This document shows, piece by piece, positions 35,036 through 47,900 of a stretch of DNA of 64,000 nucleotides. Each line of letters begins with the position of its first letter. The first letter of the stretch is position 1. The stretch lies in the NCBI GenBank assembly GCA_911728455.2, contig OU452223.1:4796174-4860173 (forward strand), given 5' to 3'. Source of the stretch: Marthasterias glacialis (taxonomy: Eukaryota > Echinodermata > Asteroidea > Forcipulatida > Asteriidae). The notes beneath the pieces were generated by a model. The model searched no databases. It was not told the DNA's origin and saw only the letters and a program-made list of their open reading frames with translations. A program made the position numbers and the translations under genes.

Positions 35036-36156
35036 GCAGCCAATTTCGAGAAAAAAGCATTTAAAGAAACATAAGAAATTAAAGAATCAAAATCACTGAT
35101 GCTATTACTTCAATTGTTGTAATCGAAGTAAGCCCTATATTAACGCGCATGAAAACTTCTTTTTTTTCTCTCTCTCTAAAAAATAATATGAATGTTAATA
35201 GGTTTGTTAGATAGTGTTTTCGATTTGATCTAGTTTACCTTTTTAACAACAGAAACAGGACCAGACTTCGACCTTTGAGGACATAGGAGTGGCACCGTGT
35301 GCCCACAGCCTCTGTCTTTTCCAAAGAGTCCAAAGCCGATTTTCTTGAAACTTCTCACAAATGTTTCTTAAAGAATTAATTTACATAATCCAAAATAATA
35401 ATAATAAGATAAAATTATGCAAAATTTTGTTTTACAAAAATCACATTTTTCCAACATTTCCTAGGCCTATGTTTTTTCGTCTTCATGTTTTAAAGTTTGG
35501 CAGACATGTTTCTTTTAACTAAAGAAATACATTTAAACCATGTGTACATTCCAGGGTCACTTGAGGGCGCCCTTTTCAACAAATTTCACATCAGGCAAAA
35601 TACACTCCAATATGAACACCATGCTTTTGAGGCCATACTGAATCCCCAACAGGCACTGTGCGTGATCACACACTTGACCAAAAAGTCCGAAACTAACATG
35701 CTCCAAATCAAAGTCTTGGCGAGAATTTTCAGTTATCAAATGCATTTTGGATTGTCACTTGATACTTCAGATTCTCATTCCACATACAAGTTTATGATAA
35801 ATAAACTGTAAAGAATATAACAAATATAATAAAACGTACAAAAGTATTACCGAGGTTAAAACATACGGTTGCCGTGGTAACAGTCGACTACAATTTTAAT
35901 CTTTAATGTGGATGTGACCCTAGATAATATTTAGGACAAGTCACAAAATGTTGCGCTGATCGATCTTGCCGATAACAAGTTATTTAATAACAATTGTCGA
36001 TTTAATAGGGTGGAATATTATGTGCTGGTAGGACCAATGTTAAAAGTAAATAATGCGATGATAATTAGTCAAGAATTTACCTTCTGACGAAACATTGTTT
36101 TACGTGGGCTTATTTAAAAAAGCAAAGCGATAAGGAAAACCAAATTATGTTACTTT

Positions 36157-36483
36157 CTATTTAGAAGGCAAGCTAATGAGGTCCTCGTCAAGGCAGTAAC
36201 AAGAACTGTTAACCAGTTCCAGCTTTTCTGGTGTTTCTTGACTTCGGATGGTGTTCAGCAAATCCAAACTGGCCGTTTTATCTTCGTTCAAACCTTGAAT
36301 TTCGCACCTAACCGTGTATGTAAATGCCTTGAATGACTCGCCTGGTGTGAAAAGCTTGTACAGCCCTGCTTGACATACCGATGCGCCTGATGGCAATGAA
36401 GCCTTCAGTGCTTCTACGCCTGCCCAGTGTAGCCAGTCTTTCTCCAAATCAGCCATGTTACACTCACCGTCAGAGACGCTTGC
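36157..36483 (-). CDS. unrecognised gene, last exon
   Basis: A 327-nt exon after acceptor ttaattgtatag. It is open from the acceptor to TAG and encodes 108 residues. It holds five cysteines (GEC, SVC, VRC, SSCYC), which may form disulfides if the protein is extracellular. An internal ATG (MADLEKDW) could be mistaken for a start, but the frame is open upstream to the splice site. Confidence 0.65.
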   Translation of the reverse strand, partial: ASVSDGECNMADLEKDWLHWAGVEALKASLPSGASVCQAGLYKLFTPGESFKAFTYTVRCEIQGLNEDKTASLDLLNTIRSQETPEKLELVNSSCYCLDEDLISLPSK

Positions 36484-39400
36484 CTATACAATTAAAAGAA
36501 CAACTCAGTTCACTTTAGATTATGACAATTGTTCAAAAGAACAACTAATCAAATTTCATCTAAAACGAGCTGACAAAACAAGCATGGTTTGAAATGTCTT
36601 GTACAAAATTTGTGTTACAGAAAACATCCGCGCAACACATCAATGTCAAAGGCTATTCGGTCGGGGTATATTGATGACCTTGTTAAACGACCTCGTTCAA
36701 AACTGGTTTACACACAATAGTTTGTCGAGCCCGTAATCAGAAACTGGTGACTTGCATTTTCTTGCATTTTAATTAACTCGATCAAGTTCTTGCTGTCTGT
36801 CTAGCCTTTAGTTAAGGCGCTCGTGGCTGCCCGGATGGTGTACAACGCGAACAGCGCCACCACCGGTCAAACACGAAAAAAGACTAGTGCGACTGGCGAA
36901 GCCGCGTGGCTCCGCTGCGGCAGCTTGCGCTAGTCCTTTTCATGTTTACCGGTGGTGGCGCTGTTCGTGTTGTTCGGGCAGCCGCGTGCGCCTTGACTAA
37001 AGGCTATGTCTAAACACCAAGATCCCTCCCCTTTTAAATAGCTATTTTTTTTAAATAGATTCGGGAAAGTTATAAGCTTTCATTTAAAGTACTGCCCGAA
37101 AAAAAATCATACAAAGATTGGGGGTAGTTGTTTAAAAACCAAAAAAATGAGTTAATGTCGAGATCCGGACATTATCACACGTCCATTAGACATGTACAAA
37201 CACTTTTGCATGGTATATGTTTTTTGTGCATTATCCTAGGCATAATTTATACCTAAGTTTTAGTGTATGTTTAACGTTTTGAAACAGCATCATCTGTCGA
37301 AATGCGTTCGTTGACAGAGAAAAAAATGACGGTGACTCAAGTATAAGATAAAAATAATTTCATGTGACTATTATGTCAAAATAAACCAGTTTGCAAATTT
37401 TGTAGTTAGGACAAAACATATGGACATTATGGGGGGAAATGGGGAAAGCATTTGTTCTTTTTTTTTCTCTTTTTTTTGGGGGGGAGACAAAAAGGACCTC
37501 TTATTGCAATTGTTTTAAACATTTTTGTCATCATGTAGAACTTGGTGAAATGAACACGGAGGAGGCACTCTACAGCCCCGTCCCCGTATGTCCCCAAAAA
37601 GCACGGTCACAATAGGGTTCAAACATCTCTTTTCAAATTTTTAATCAAAACCAAACGAATTACCCTGAAGGCACTGATGACAAACGTGGACCCCAGTTTC
37701 GCAGGCAAGTCGGGTATGATCTGATGTCCACTCAACGTTGCAATTTCTTCATAGCCACCTGGAACGATTAAAACAAAACGTACATAACAAAGCAGAACAA
37801 AAAACAAAAGTGAGTGCCGTTCAACTTGACGAGATCCGGTGTGGAAGGATATTCTGTCCGGCAGGAGATTCTGTCCCGAGCATACGGCGAATTGTGTACT
37901 AACTCTTTCTGATAGCGCCCTCTTTTGAATAAACTCCGCCAGCCCACGTTAATTTACCGTATGGTGGACACATTACTCGTCGATATTCTTATCGAGATAA
38001 ATATTTCGGTTTGATGGCATCCTCCTTTTGAGATGACGAGAACAGTAGGGGTCATATTCCTGAATGTATCTTGGGATGACGACATTCCGTAAGTAGAATG
38101 CCGTCTTCCTTTGTTAATCCATCTCAGCATAACGACATTCCGAAATATGATAAATTATCTCAGGATGTCGACACCCTGTTAAAGTAGGATGTCGTATTTC
38201 TAATGAAGCTTTTCTGAAGACGACATCCTAGTTTTCGGATGTCGACATCCCCAGACAAATGTCGGGATGGCGTCAAGTCGGATGGCACTTCCAGCTCTAC
38301 ATTGTTATTGTGGTTGCACAGCGGAACTTTACATAAATCTGGGTCGCATTAGAAATAATACCTGGGTGATTGATCTGAATTCCTGGCATGCCATGGCCCT
38401 CTACGACCGCTTTAATCAGATCAGGGCTGGGTTCCGCAAAGTCCTTAATGATCCGCTCAGTGGTTCCGGTAAAAGTGGAGAAGTTCACATATGGAAATAA
38501 ACCTATTGTAAAAACAAAACAAATCAATATACAGATTGGAAGGGAACATCGTGAAAAGACCCCTGAAGTAAGCATTTCTTATATGAACATATTTTGTGCT
38601 ACTTTCTAATCTCCTTAAGTGTATGTAAACTAATTGACATGTCTTTTTGATTTCATTGAAAAGTACATTTCTTTAAACATTAAAAAAAAATCCAAGCTTT
38701 TCCAAACAACCGAGGGCGCTGTTGCTGTGATGTCGTTTCAGAGAGAGACACTGTGGTTTTTTGTTGAAATTCCTGAAATTGTAAGCCCCAAAATTAATTT
38801 TTGAAAAGCATTTTTGAGATACGTTTGCTCATTGCCATGAACTGACGCGATAACGAATCACTCAAAGAAAAGAAATTTTATGACGGCGAAACATCCTAAA
38901 TTCTGTCAACTTTTTTTGTGCACAAACTAATGGCAACACTGAGGTTTCTGCCTTGATGTATGACATCACATTTTTTGCTCATGAATATGGAAATTTGCAT
39001 CAGCATTAAAAAAAACAAAAGGCACCAAAATACCCATGAAAATGGCAAATTGAAAATTGAAAATGAGGTTAAATGGAACACAAAGGCGCATTTCCAAGGA
39101 TTGCATTAAAAAAAATTACACTGCATGGGCAATTTAAACATGAACATTAATATCTTCGGTAGTGACATCGTTCTATAGTCCTGGGGTTTCTGACAATATT
39201 ACCGGAGCCAAAGTGGACAAACTATTCACAGGCCCTTTTCCAATCCACGGCTTCGACTCCGGATTTGGCTCAGGCTAGCTTGGCCCCGCGGTTGTTTTGA
39301 CGATTGCGCGTGCTTTGCGTACGCGCTCGGGGCTTCAGACAAGAGGACAGAGCCTGAAGCCGAATCCAAAGCCGAAGCCGTTGATTCGAAAAGGGCCATA

Positions 39401-41945
39401 GTGTCACGCCAGGATTGATGTACAAACACACAGAGTAACCACAAAGATACTAGAAACACAAGATAGAGCACTTGTGCCGTTTTGCACGGTAGCAGATGTA
39501 ACGCTTTTATACCTACCAACCGCGTGTTGGCGCCCTTCCTCGTGTGTCAATTTTGCAAGGCTTATTGGCACAGCTTATTGCCAAACACCAAATTGTTCGA
39601 TCTGCCTTCACCTTTTTTAGTTGGTGGGATCGTTTGGCGTAAGTTTTTTCCATTTAGTAGGCCCTACTTATTGCGCAAACTATATTATTGGTTTTACTTA
39701 CCAAACAAAAGAAAGGTTGCAAAAGAAAGGTCTATTATGAGAACAATAGAGAGGTTGCACGTGACGTCACCTGAGACCTTTTTCTAATGCTGCGTGCACA
39801 AACAGACGCTGGAAATCATTCAGCAGACGGTGCGTCAGCCATTGAGTTTGTACATGGCAGTACCCAACATGGCTGCGAAACGAACTTTTCCTGGGGTCAT
39901 GCAACCTCTCTATAGAAAATGACCGCTTACTGGGGCGCCCGCTAACGTTTCAAAAGTCTCCCATTACAACATATTATTGTTGAAACATTAAAACTCACCT
40001 TGCTCGTCCAAGTTTCGGTGAAGCTGAGCACCCACGTAATGGTCCAGGGTTTCCACATAGCTACCTAACGTCTTCCAGCCTGCGGTAAATGTTGGGTATT
40101 TTGGCGGTGGTGTGATCGTCTCGTAAAAATTAAACACGGCGAAGAGCTGATTCTCAGATGTCATGACGTCAGGTGGTTCTATCTACAAGCAAACCCGAAA
40201 TATATTTATTGATTTAAAAAACCAAAGATATCCACAAACCTATACCTATGTTCCTATACCCAAGCACTGTAAATTTGACCTCTTTACCCCTCCCCCCAAA
40301 TCCCAACTTTTCTTTCCCCAAGGTTCATAAATTGTGTTTCAAAAGATGTTAGCGTTCTAGAGATACTGGCGAAAATCTTGAGTGGTTACTTCCACGCAGA
40401 AGGATCCAAAAATGCTGAAACTCCCATGTTTATCATTACGTGAAAAACCTTTCTGAAATTCAAATATTTTAGCGAGAAATTACCTCTTTCTCAAAAACCA
40501 TTACTTCAAAGGGAGTCGTTTCTCAGAAGGTCATTTACTTTTGGAGTAATTACTAAAATTATCCCCTGCCTTTAATATTTTGTAACCATCTTTCTTACTT
40601 TGTTGTTATAAAAAAATAAACATAAAAATCTTGTTTGACTTGTTGGTTAAATCTGATGAGATTTTTTAAGGCTTTTGATGATTGAAAATGATTTAGGAAT
40701 GTTTGAAGATTTGGTGGTTGTAACAAATATATACACTTTGATTCTTCTTTGAGTAATACAAGTTTTAAATTAAGTAAATAGTGTGAACAAAAAACATCCA
40801 GAAAGTTTGCTAGATTCAATAATTCAGCTTTATTATCTATAGTGAATGTTGTCTTACATGCCGTAGAGTTTGAACTGTTCCAACGCGAGGTGATGAGTCG
40901 ATCAAGATAATCAATGCAAAATGTACATCACGACGCTTTCTATTTCCGTAGACAATTTTTTTTTATTTATTTATTTATTATTTTTTTTTTTTAAATAAAA
41001 TAGCGGTGAGAGACAAAATAATATCGATTTTAAATTCTTTAGAAAAGAAAATAATTACAAATGGCTTAGGTTTAACGTCTGCCAATGTGTCTCTGAAGAC
41101 TTTTGGGAATTCTACAAACAATTATCAAATCAACTTCAACTGATAGAGCCAAGGTAACATCACTCGAAAGATTGGAAATTCGAAAATTCTATTTTTTATA
41201 TGAAACTTGTTTTTGAGGCACCTGGCATTCCTAAGTAGACATTAGCGCGGAGGATTTCCAACCGCAGTGAATCATTCATAAAGACTGAGTCATCGATGTA
41301 CTGTGGTAAACAGTGTGGTTAACAATCAACCAAGACTGTCCTTCGGTTCTGACAGCTATCATCCGGGGGTGATAAGACCGTGTGCATGGACGTGTAAATT
41401 TCCCAATTTGTGCTTTCGAAGCTATGGAGACATACACAATTATTTCAATACACACGCTGGAGACGCCTATAAATGCTTTGTCTTCATACACATATCTCGG
41501 CCTTGCCGATGCGATTTCAAACGGGTGATTATATAATTATATATCACCACTTGCTACTTGTAGTATCATTTCTACATATATTATGGGATGGGGGTGGGGA
41601 TGGGGGTTCACTTAGGCCCGTTTCGCTGTAAAATTCGGAATCATTTTAAATACACCAAATGATATTTAAGGTGTCAGAAAAAAACCGTTGGTAAGGACTA
41701 CTTTACTGTGATCATTGTAGGAAGAATTGTGATGATCATTAATGTGAAAGAGAGAATTGAAAATATTGAATGAGCAAGTACACTATTTATTGAACCTGAG
41801 CATGACGTAAGGTTTGTTTGTATACAAGTGTTATTTTTGCTGGTCAAAAACTTACCCTTTTATGTGACTTCAACTTATTGTCCTCCCAGTGAAAACCTTG
41901 CCGATATTCACCTGTCCAGACAGCAAGACGGCCTTCATAAAATAC
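36157..41945 (-). CDS. unrecognised gene, 3' five exons
   Basis: Five exons with matching phases (0-0, 0-1, 1-1, 1-0, 0-stop) give about 278 residues ending in TAG at 36157-36159. Every junction has an AG acceptor and a GT donor. The family is not recognised. The visible part begins with the acidic-aromatic run FYEGRLAVWTGEYRQGFHWE. It continues with a Pro-rich segment (ETITPPPKYP) and ends with a last exon that holds all five cysteines. No transmembrane segment is evident. The 5' end was not found; one or more upstream exons must lie above 41.95 kb. The gene lies downstream of the phosphatase gene in the same orientation. Confidence 0.6.
36802..37006. mobile_element. GC-rich hairpin element with ~90-bp arms
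   Basis: The left arm tagcctttagttaaggcgc and the right arm gcgccttgactaaaggcta pair. The inner blocks gaacagcgccaccaccggt and accggtggtggcgctgttc are perfect complements. It lies between the last two exons of the unrecognised gene. Confidence 0.85.
37664..37758 (-). CDS. unrecognised gene, exon 4 visible
   Basis: A 95-nt exon (phase 1 to 0) with acceptor aatcgttccag and donor TTCAGG/GTAATT. It encodes GGYEEIATLSGHQIIPDLP and the following segment. The split GGT codon at its start fits the preceding exon's final G. Confidence 0.65.
38040..38285. repeat. cluster of GGATGTCG/CGACATCC motifs
   Basis: At least eight copies of gacattcc, ggatgtcg, gacatcc or close variants occur within about 245 bp, some as the palindrome ggatgtcgacatcc. 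Origin and function are unknown. Confidence 0.6.
38362..38502 (-). CDS. unrecognised gene, exon 3 visible
   Basis: A 141-nt exon (phase 1 to 1) with acceptor ttttacaatag and donor ACCCAG/GTATTA. It contains FPYVNFSTFTGTTERII, with a possible N-glycosylation sequon NFS if the protein is secreted. Confidence 0.65.
38826..39055 (+). repeat. dispersed repeat, copy 2
   Basis: Relative of 28661-28855, with the additional block gtgcacaaactaatggcaac. Confidence 0.65.
39230..39399. mobile_element. MITE with ~45-bp inverted repeats
   Basis: The left end ggcccttttccaatccacgg and the right end tgattcgaaaagggcc pair, continued by cggcttcg and cgaagccg. Non-coding. Confidence 0.75.
39747..39912. mobile_element. 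MITE with tagagaggttgca ends
   Basis: The ends tagagaggttgca and tgcaacctctcta are complementary and include TA at each edge. The interior has cgtgacgtcacctg. It lies in an intron of the unrecognised gene. Confidence 0.75.
39999..40182 (-). CDS. unrecognised gene, exon 2 visible
   Basis: A 184-nt exon between acceptor tttgcttgtag and donor GCAAG/GTGAGT. Only phase-0 entry is open; the other two phases stop within 15 nt. It encodes a segment with FNFYETITPPPKYPTF and ends in phase 1. Confidence 0.65.
41856..41945 (-). CDS. unrecognised gene, first visible exon
   Basis: A 90-nt exon with donor AAAAGG/GTAAGT and acceptor agctctgcag. It is open only in the frame that continues in phase 0 into the next exon. 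It encodes 30 residues, including VWTGEYRQGFHWED. The acceptor choice is the least certain part; an alternative lies 14 nt upstream. Confidence 0.5.
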
Positions 41946-42089
41946 CTGCAGAGCTTGAATAGCTGAGTGGTTTCGCTGCGTGGTTTAACGAGCAGTATGC
42001 ACGCTATGACTGAACAGCAAAAAATGGTCAGTCCCTTTATTGCATTGTTGGCACACCATGTCGACACGCCCTCATTGCACATAATCACC

Positions 42090-44900
42090 CCAGGGCGCTC
42101 TCTCCAAGCGCTTGGATTGTTGCCAGACTAAAACCAACGTCTGTACAAACAACCATTAAAGGTAAAATATAGGATTTGTAACACTGATGGTGCAGCGTTC
42201 TTACTTTATGTGATTTAATATTTACATGAAGAAAACAAGCCTGCGAACATTTTGGCTCAATCCATCGTCGAGTCAGGAGAAAATAGTGAAAACACTTTTC
42301 AGCATGTAAACACATTGTCCTTACTTTCGATTGTTACAACTGAAATTAAAATCGGGGTCTTCAAATTTTACTTTCTCGACTTTGATAGTAATTCAGAAAG
42401 AAATATTTCTATGGAAGACTGGTACTGGTCTGAACTTCATAATCACTAAGCTTGCAAATAAACAGTTATTAAAAGTAAGCAATATTAATCACACAATAAA
42501 TGCATTAAGTTGCTTTATTAACTAATTACGATTATAAAAAAGCTTTAAAAACTTACTTCATACAGTTATGAATTAAAATGTTAACATGAAGGCTAACAAC
42601 TGTTTATCAGGGAAAATATGTGTCACATCTGTGTAAAAACGCTTTTTCTTCATGCACTATTTCATGCACCAAGTTTAAACAACAAAAAGTTAAGTAGCCA
42701 AACTGCAATCATTTTAAATCAGAATACATTCTTTTACGGTTTCAGAAAACCTTTTTACAAGAAATTGTATATAGGCTTTGATAAGGCGACACTTTAGTTA
42801 ATGTGTACACACTTTGCAGAGGTGACATAAACATATTTATAGTTGTGTCCCATTTTAATCTGAAACAAACAGTAATTTTGAAAAAAAAACACTCGTCAAA
42901 TTTGAGTAACAAAAAGTACAACGCGATTGTAAAGCTGCAACCTCAAATTTCTGTGTAGGCGTTGTCGCCTCAAATCATGGTCAATTATTAACTACTATTC
43001 TGAATCTCATGAGTTGAGGGGACACTATGCTGATTATAATGTACGCGTAGAAAAAAACTACAAAAAAGTGACATATAAAACAATCCCCTGTATGTAAATG
43101 TTTTCAGCAAGAGGGCGCAATACTTATTCCTTTTTGAAAGTACAAAAATATTTCAAAACATTAAAAATACAAATTTCCCAAGCAAATATCTTACACCGAT
43201 TTCTTTACAAAACTGTCAATAAAAGAAACCCTCAAAAAGTTGTACATTAACTGCTTTATTACAAGTCTAATTGCATCTGGTTTACCACGCTGTTTCTATG
43301 GTTTGACCCGTCAAAGGCCGCCCTCTTGCAGTCAAAAAATGAGGCCTATTGATTTGCTATAATTGCAGTTTAGAATGAACAGATATGTTGTATTCAAATG
43401 TACGAAAATAATTGTCTTACATTTGAAAGAAAAAGTCAATTAATATTTAAACAATAACAACAAAAGAAAACGGTTGTTCGATTTGAGAAACATGTTTCAA
43501 TTGTGAAACATTTGAGAAACAGACAACAACCCAGGATATAATATGACTTCTCATAATATATAAATCTGGTAAAAACTAAAAAAAAATTAAATACTGTATA
43601 AACTACTGCAGCCCTTCACCATAAAGACAACATAGATAACATACACTATTTGGAAAATCTATGAAAAGAAGTGCATACACCCTAACAAACACAACCCAAA
43701 CAAACAAACAACCCAACAACCAAACAAACAAACAGAAAGAATGTATTCTGAACAGTGTTTAAAGTTAGCAAAGTTTTGTTTTCAAGCTTGTCTTCAGAAA
43801 CCATTCGGTCCATTTACTTGTGAATATGTATGTGTGCATAATGAGTGATATTATGTTCCTCTTGCGTTCAGCTACTATACCATTAATTAAAAAATAGTGA
43901 TTTTAATCAAAGGAATCAACAAGCATCCGTGTTTCCTAATCGACTAGATTGGGGAAAAAAACACAGAAGTCTTTGAAGTTCTCTTTTCAGAATTTACATC
44001 ATGGCGTTCAGCAATTAATCGTCTGTTATTAAACGTTCAAACCATAGTTCACTGATTATTTGCTCACTAAGATTTGCAGTTTTGATCCACGAAAATCTTT
44101 TCTGAAAGTGTTTACATAAACAACTTTTTTAATGTTGCTGTCTTTTAACTGATATTAATTAATCATTTTTCTTTTTCAGTTAGGCCATTAGATTTGGATA
44201 TAGTGAGATACAAATTATATATAAACAAAAAAATACATCTACATTTAACCAAAATTATCTCAAACTTCGACTACACTGAGTTGTTTCTTGAATTTGTCAA
44301 CAAAAAGTACAACTGTTATGTTAATTAACTCACAAAATATGTAATTCAAACATGAGTTGTTTCAAACATATAAAAAATACAATTTTGAAAAAAATATACT
44401 TGTAAACTAAAGTTACAACCTTTCTTTTAATTTACCGACTATTTCATGTTCTTTCTTACTATTTCATGAAGAGTTGTTACACAAACATAAAAAAATAATA
44501 TTTCCTTTGTCAATTATTTAACTTTGTCATTTGAAAACTATAATTCGAGATATTCCTGTTTGTAAGGTGTATATCATTTTCGGGGGTATATTTACAAAAA
44601 TACACATAATATTTTCGCTCACATTTTACCTAACATATTAGACAGATCGAAGTATAGTTGGTTCAGTAATTGTTACAATATATGTTAAACAGTAGGCCCT
44701 ACTTATCATTATTTAACTATTAGATCCCAGGCAAAAGTAATGAACTTTTGTGAACTAAAAACCCAACCTCTTCAAAAAATATTATAGTAACTACTTCAAA
44801 TATCAGGAGAATATATAAAAAATATATCACAGATTCTTTGATGAGGTTTGTGAATATTATCGGGTGGTGGTGATCACGTCATGGCGGTTGAGCCAAAGTA
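42090..44900. other. intergenic region between the two minus-strand genes
   Basis: AT-rich. It probably contains the 3' untranslated region of the phosphatase gene next to 44914, and may hide the missing 5' exons of the unrecognised gene. No open frame with family features is visible. Several TTTATT motifs could be poly(A) signals on the minus strand. Confidence 0.4.
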
Positions 44901-44913
44901 ATGTGGCGGGGGA

Positions 44914-44978
44914 TTAAGCACTGAAAGTGCTCTCACCGATGGCCATGTCGTCATCCTGCATCCTGCCTCTGTGAGAAA
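44914..44978 (-). CDS. RPTP last exon with stop
   Basis: A 65-nt coding part with acceptor tcctgtgtag. It encodes [18 protein letters not shown] and then TAA. There is no second PTP domain and no C-terminal tyrosine motif. Confidence 0.88.
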
Positions 44979-47900
44979 CTACACAGGAGAAAACAAAATT
45001 AGGCTCAGAAAATGAATGAACGCACTCTCTTCGGCAAGTTTTTTAATTATCCAAAGCAATCATGAAAAGGTAAACTTATTTTCGCAGGACTCGGGAAAGT
45101 ACTGAGTAGATAGTGCTTAACATCGGTGTCTGCTGCCGCCAGCGTCTCGAAGGTCTCCCATTGTTTACGAAGTTCAGAGCCATGTACCACATTTCCAAGA
45201 GAAATTGATATACCTGGTAAGTCTGCTGCCACCTAGTGTCCCAAAAAGTCTCAAATTACAGTCGTTTGTATAAAGAAATGGTCCAACAGGGAATACCAAC
45301 CCACCCGAAGTCCATTTGTACACAAAACTGTTTATCTCCTGGTTTGGGAAGCTAACGGGGTAGAGGGAAACTCTAGGGAATGGGGCCTTTAGAACACTAG
45401 GTGGCAGCAGACTAACCAGGTAAATTTCAATTGTTTAAGAGAACAAAACTGTTTATCCCCTTGTTTGGAGAGCTAATGGCAACAATCCCCCTCCCGCCCC
45501 CACCAACCCCCAACCCCCTCCCACGCCCAACAAAATAAATTCAAAGTGTGCTTGAGGTTGTAGCCTCATTGAAAATGTTGGCTTACAGACTGACCAGTTT
45601 ACTTACAGGAGTGATCAGCTTGCACGTTTGGGTTCTGGATGGCTTTCAGCAGTACCTTGTGGATGAATATGTACTGGTCCTGCATGCAGACAGAAATAAA
45701 TACTAATGCATTAGAGACCTTTCACAATCACAACACCCCATTATTGTTTGACAGTGGCGTCTTTACTTTCAAAAAGTACATGACTTAAAAACAAATTTGT
45801 GAAAAGTTTCTTCCAGCTGACATCACACTGGGTCTTTCAGTCCCTTTAGATTGTATATTGCCAGGTTAAAGGGCGTAAAGCCTTACGCCTTTTTACCAAG
45901 CACATAAAGTATATCGTCCCAGTATTAAAAGCAATAAAATGGCCCCAACATGAAAAATATAGCATTATTGTTACATTTTTGTTGATAGAACTAACCCAAA
46001 GACATATTTTCCCATTCCCATGCAGAATCTAACCTTCCTATAATAACTTTTGAATGGCAAAAAATTGATCAAACTTTCCCGCTCAGTTTTCTTGAAACAC
46101 AAAATTTCACATCATTTGCTTACACCTTTTTAATTCGAACTTGTCGTTACATCCTTTTACCGGGCACATGACGATATAGTACAGTAGTGTTTGTGACTTT
46201 TGTCCAAATGACTATAACAAGTCAATTGGTAGACTGGTCCCCTGTCTATATCCGCAAGGATAAAGACAAGGATTAAGACAGGCCAAATGACTACAACAAG
46301 TCACTAGGTAGACTGGCCCCCTGTCTTTATCCGCAAGGATAAAGACAAGTTATCCGCAAGGATAAAGACAAGGATTAAGACAGGCCAAATGACTACAACA
46401 AGTCAATTGGTAGACTGGCCCCCTGTCTTTATCCGCGAGGATAAAGACAAGGATTAAGACAGGCCAAATGACTACAACAAGTCACTGGATAGACTGGCCC
46501 CCTGTCTTTATCCGCAAGGATAAAGACAAGGATTAAGACAGGCCAAATGACTACAACAAGTCACTAGGTAGACTGGCCCCCTGTCTTTATCCGCAAGGAT
46601 AAAGACAAGGATTAAGACAAGCACTGGTTTTATAAACCCAATGGTTTCACTGGATAGACATAAACATGCAATGAGGCATAACTACCAGACCGATAGTGAT
46701 ATAACATGAGTATAAGTGTGGCGTGTGTTTGTGTACACACATCGTATTATGGCATGCCAGGTCAAAGGTTACATCTGGCAGGAACCTGCCAGGCTCTAAA
46801 GGCCAGTATCTGGTCTTATTCACGAGCCTTGAAGTGTGGCCTCAGATGGTTGGGCTGGTCAATGGGAATATTTGGACTGATAGGTGGCAGCAGACTCACC
46901 GGGTAAATTGTCATTGTTCACCAAGTTATGAATATGCGCACATTTCCGAGAACAATGGATATACCTGGTACGTCTGCTGCCCTCTAGCATCCTTAAAAGA
47001 CTCCCAGTGCTGTTTTAGAGTTTTAATTGTAACGTTTCTTTGTTTAATTCTGACTTAAATCTCAATCTAATCAATCTTTTTCAAAACATATGGTATATGA
47101 TTTGATAATGATCAAAAACACTTTAGAACTGTTTGAATTATTGGATTCATGTCTTAGATGCATCTGTGGGGTAATAAACAGCTCTCAACTGTAACAGAAT
47201 CTTACCTCAGTCTGCACCATGTGACAACGGCTTTGCCTCATGTTTGCCACGGTGCCATACACATCTAGGAACTGAGCCTCACTATCAAGGCTGCGAAGCA
47301 AGATGTCCAATGTGACAAAGGTTCCTGACCGACCAACGCCCGCACTAGAAGAAAACGGTGCAAATCAAAACGTTAAGGTATTTCCAGAATAAATGGGAGA
47401 ATAAGTAGGAGACTTTTGAGACGCTGGCAGCAGCAGGGATTCTTTTTGACAGTTCTGAGCATGCGCACACATGCTCAGTATTGCGCGCGTAGTTCTGAGC
47501 ATGCGTACTACCGGTGAGAACTGTGAAAAAGGACCGTTCAAAAGTCTCCCAGTGTAACAAACTCAATATAGATTGGCTTTGCAATAAGGTGTTTTGAAAT
47601 TCACGTCATGGGACACTGTCTGATCTATTAGGTGATCGGGTCCGAGGAAGGGATAAAAAAAAAAAATTAACTACAAATCAAATTGGATCAGTTGGTTTGT
47701 TAAATGAATGAGGGATAGTTCTTGTTTAGAGGTCTTTCGCAGAGGGTCTGAAGTCATTCTCCGGTCAATCTCTAATCAAAGGAGCTCTTGTTCTCACCTG
47801 CAGTGTACCACTATGGGGCCAGCTGGTTCCACATGCTTTTGGAATGTGCGCATGAAGAACAGCATCGGATCCGGTGTTGTGGGCACGCCGTGATCTCCCC

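Noticed and set aside
35497-35811. 104-codon plus-strand open frame
   Set aside because: No family motif, no splice or promoter context, AT-rich flanks; length compatible with chance.
41870-42088. Hydrophobic minus-strand frame (GLTIFCCSVIACILLV) as a signal peptide exon of the unrecognised gene
   Set aside because: Its frame does not match the phase needed by the downstream exons, and its possible donor leaves phase 2 whereas the next exon needs phase 0.
45047-45232. Minus-strand frame near the end of the phosphatase gene as a coding exon
   Set aside because: It overlaps two dispersed repeats, and the flanking PTP exons already join in frame without it.
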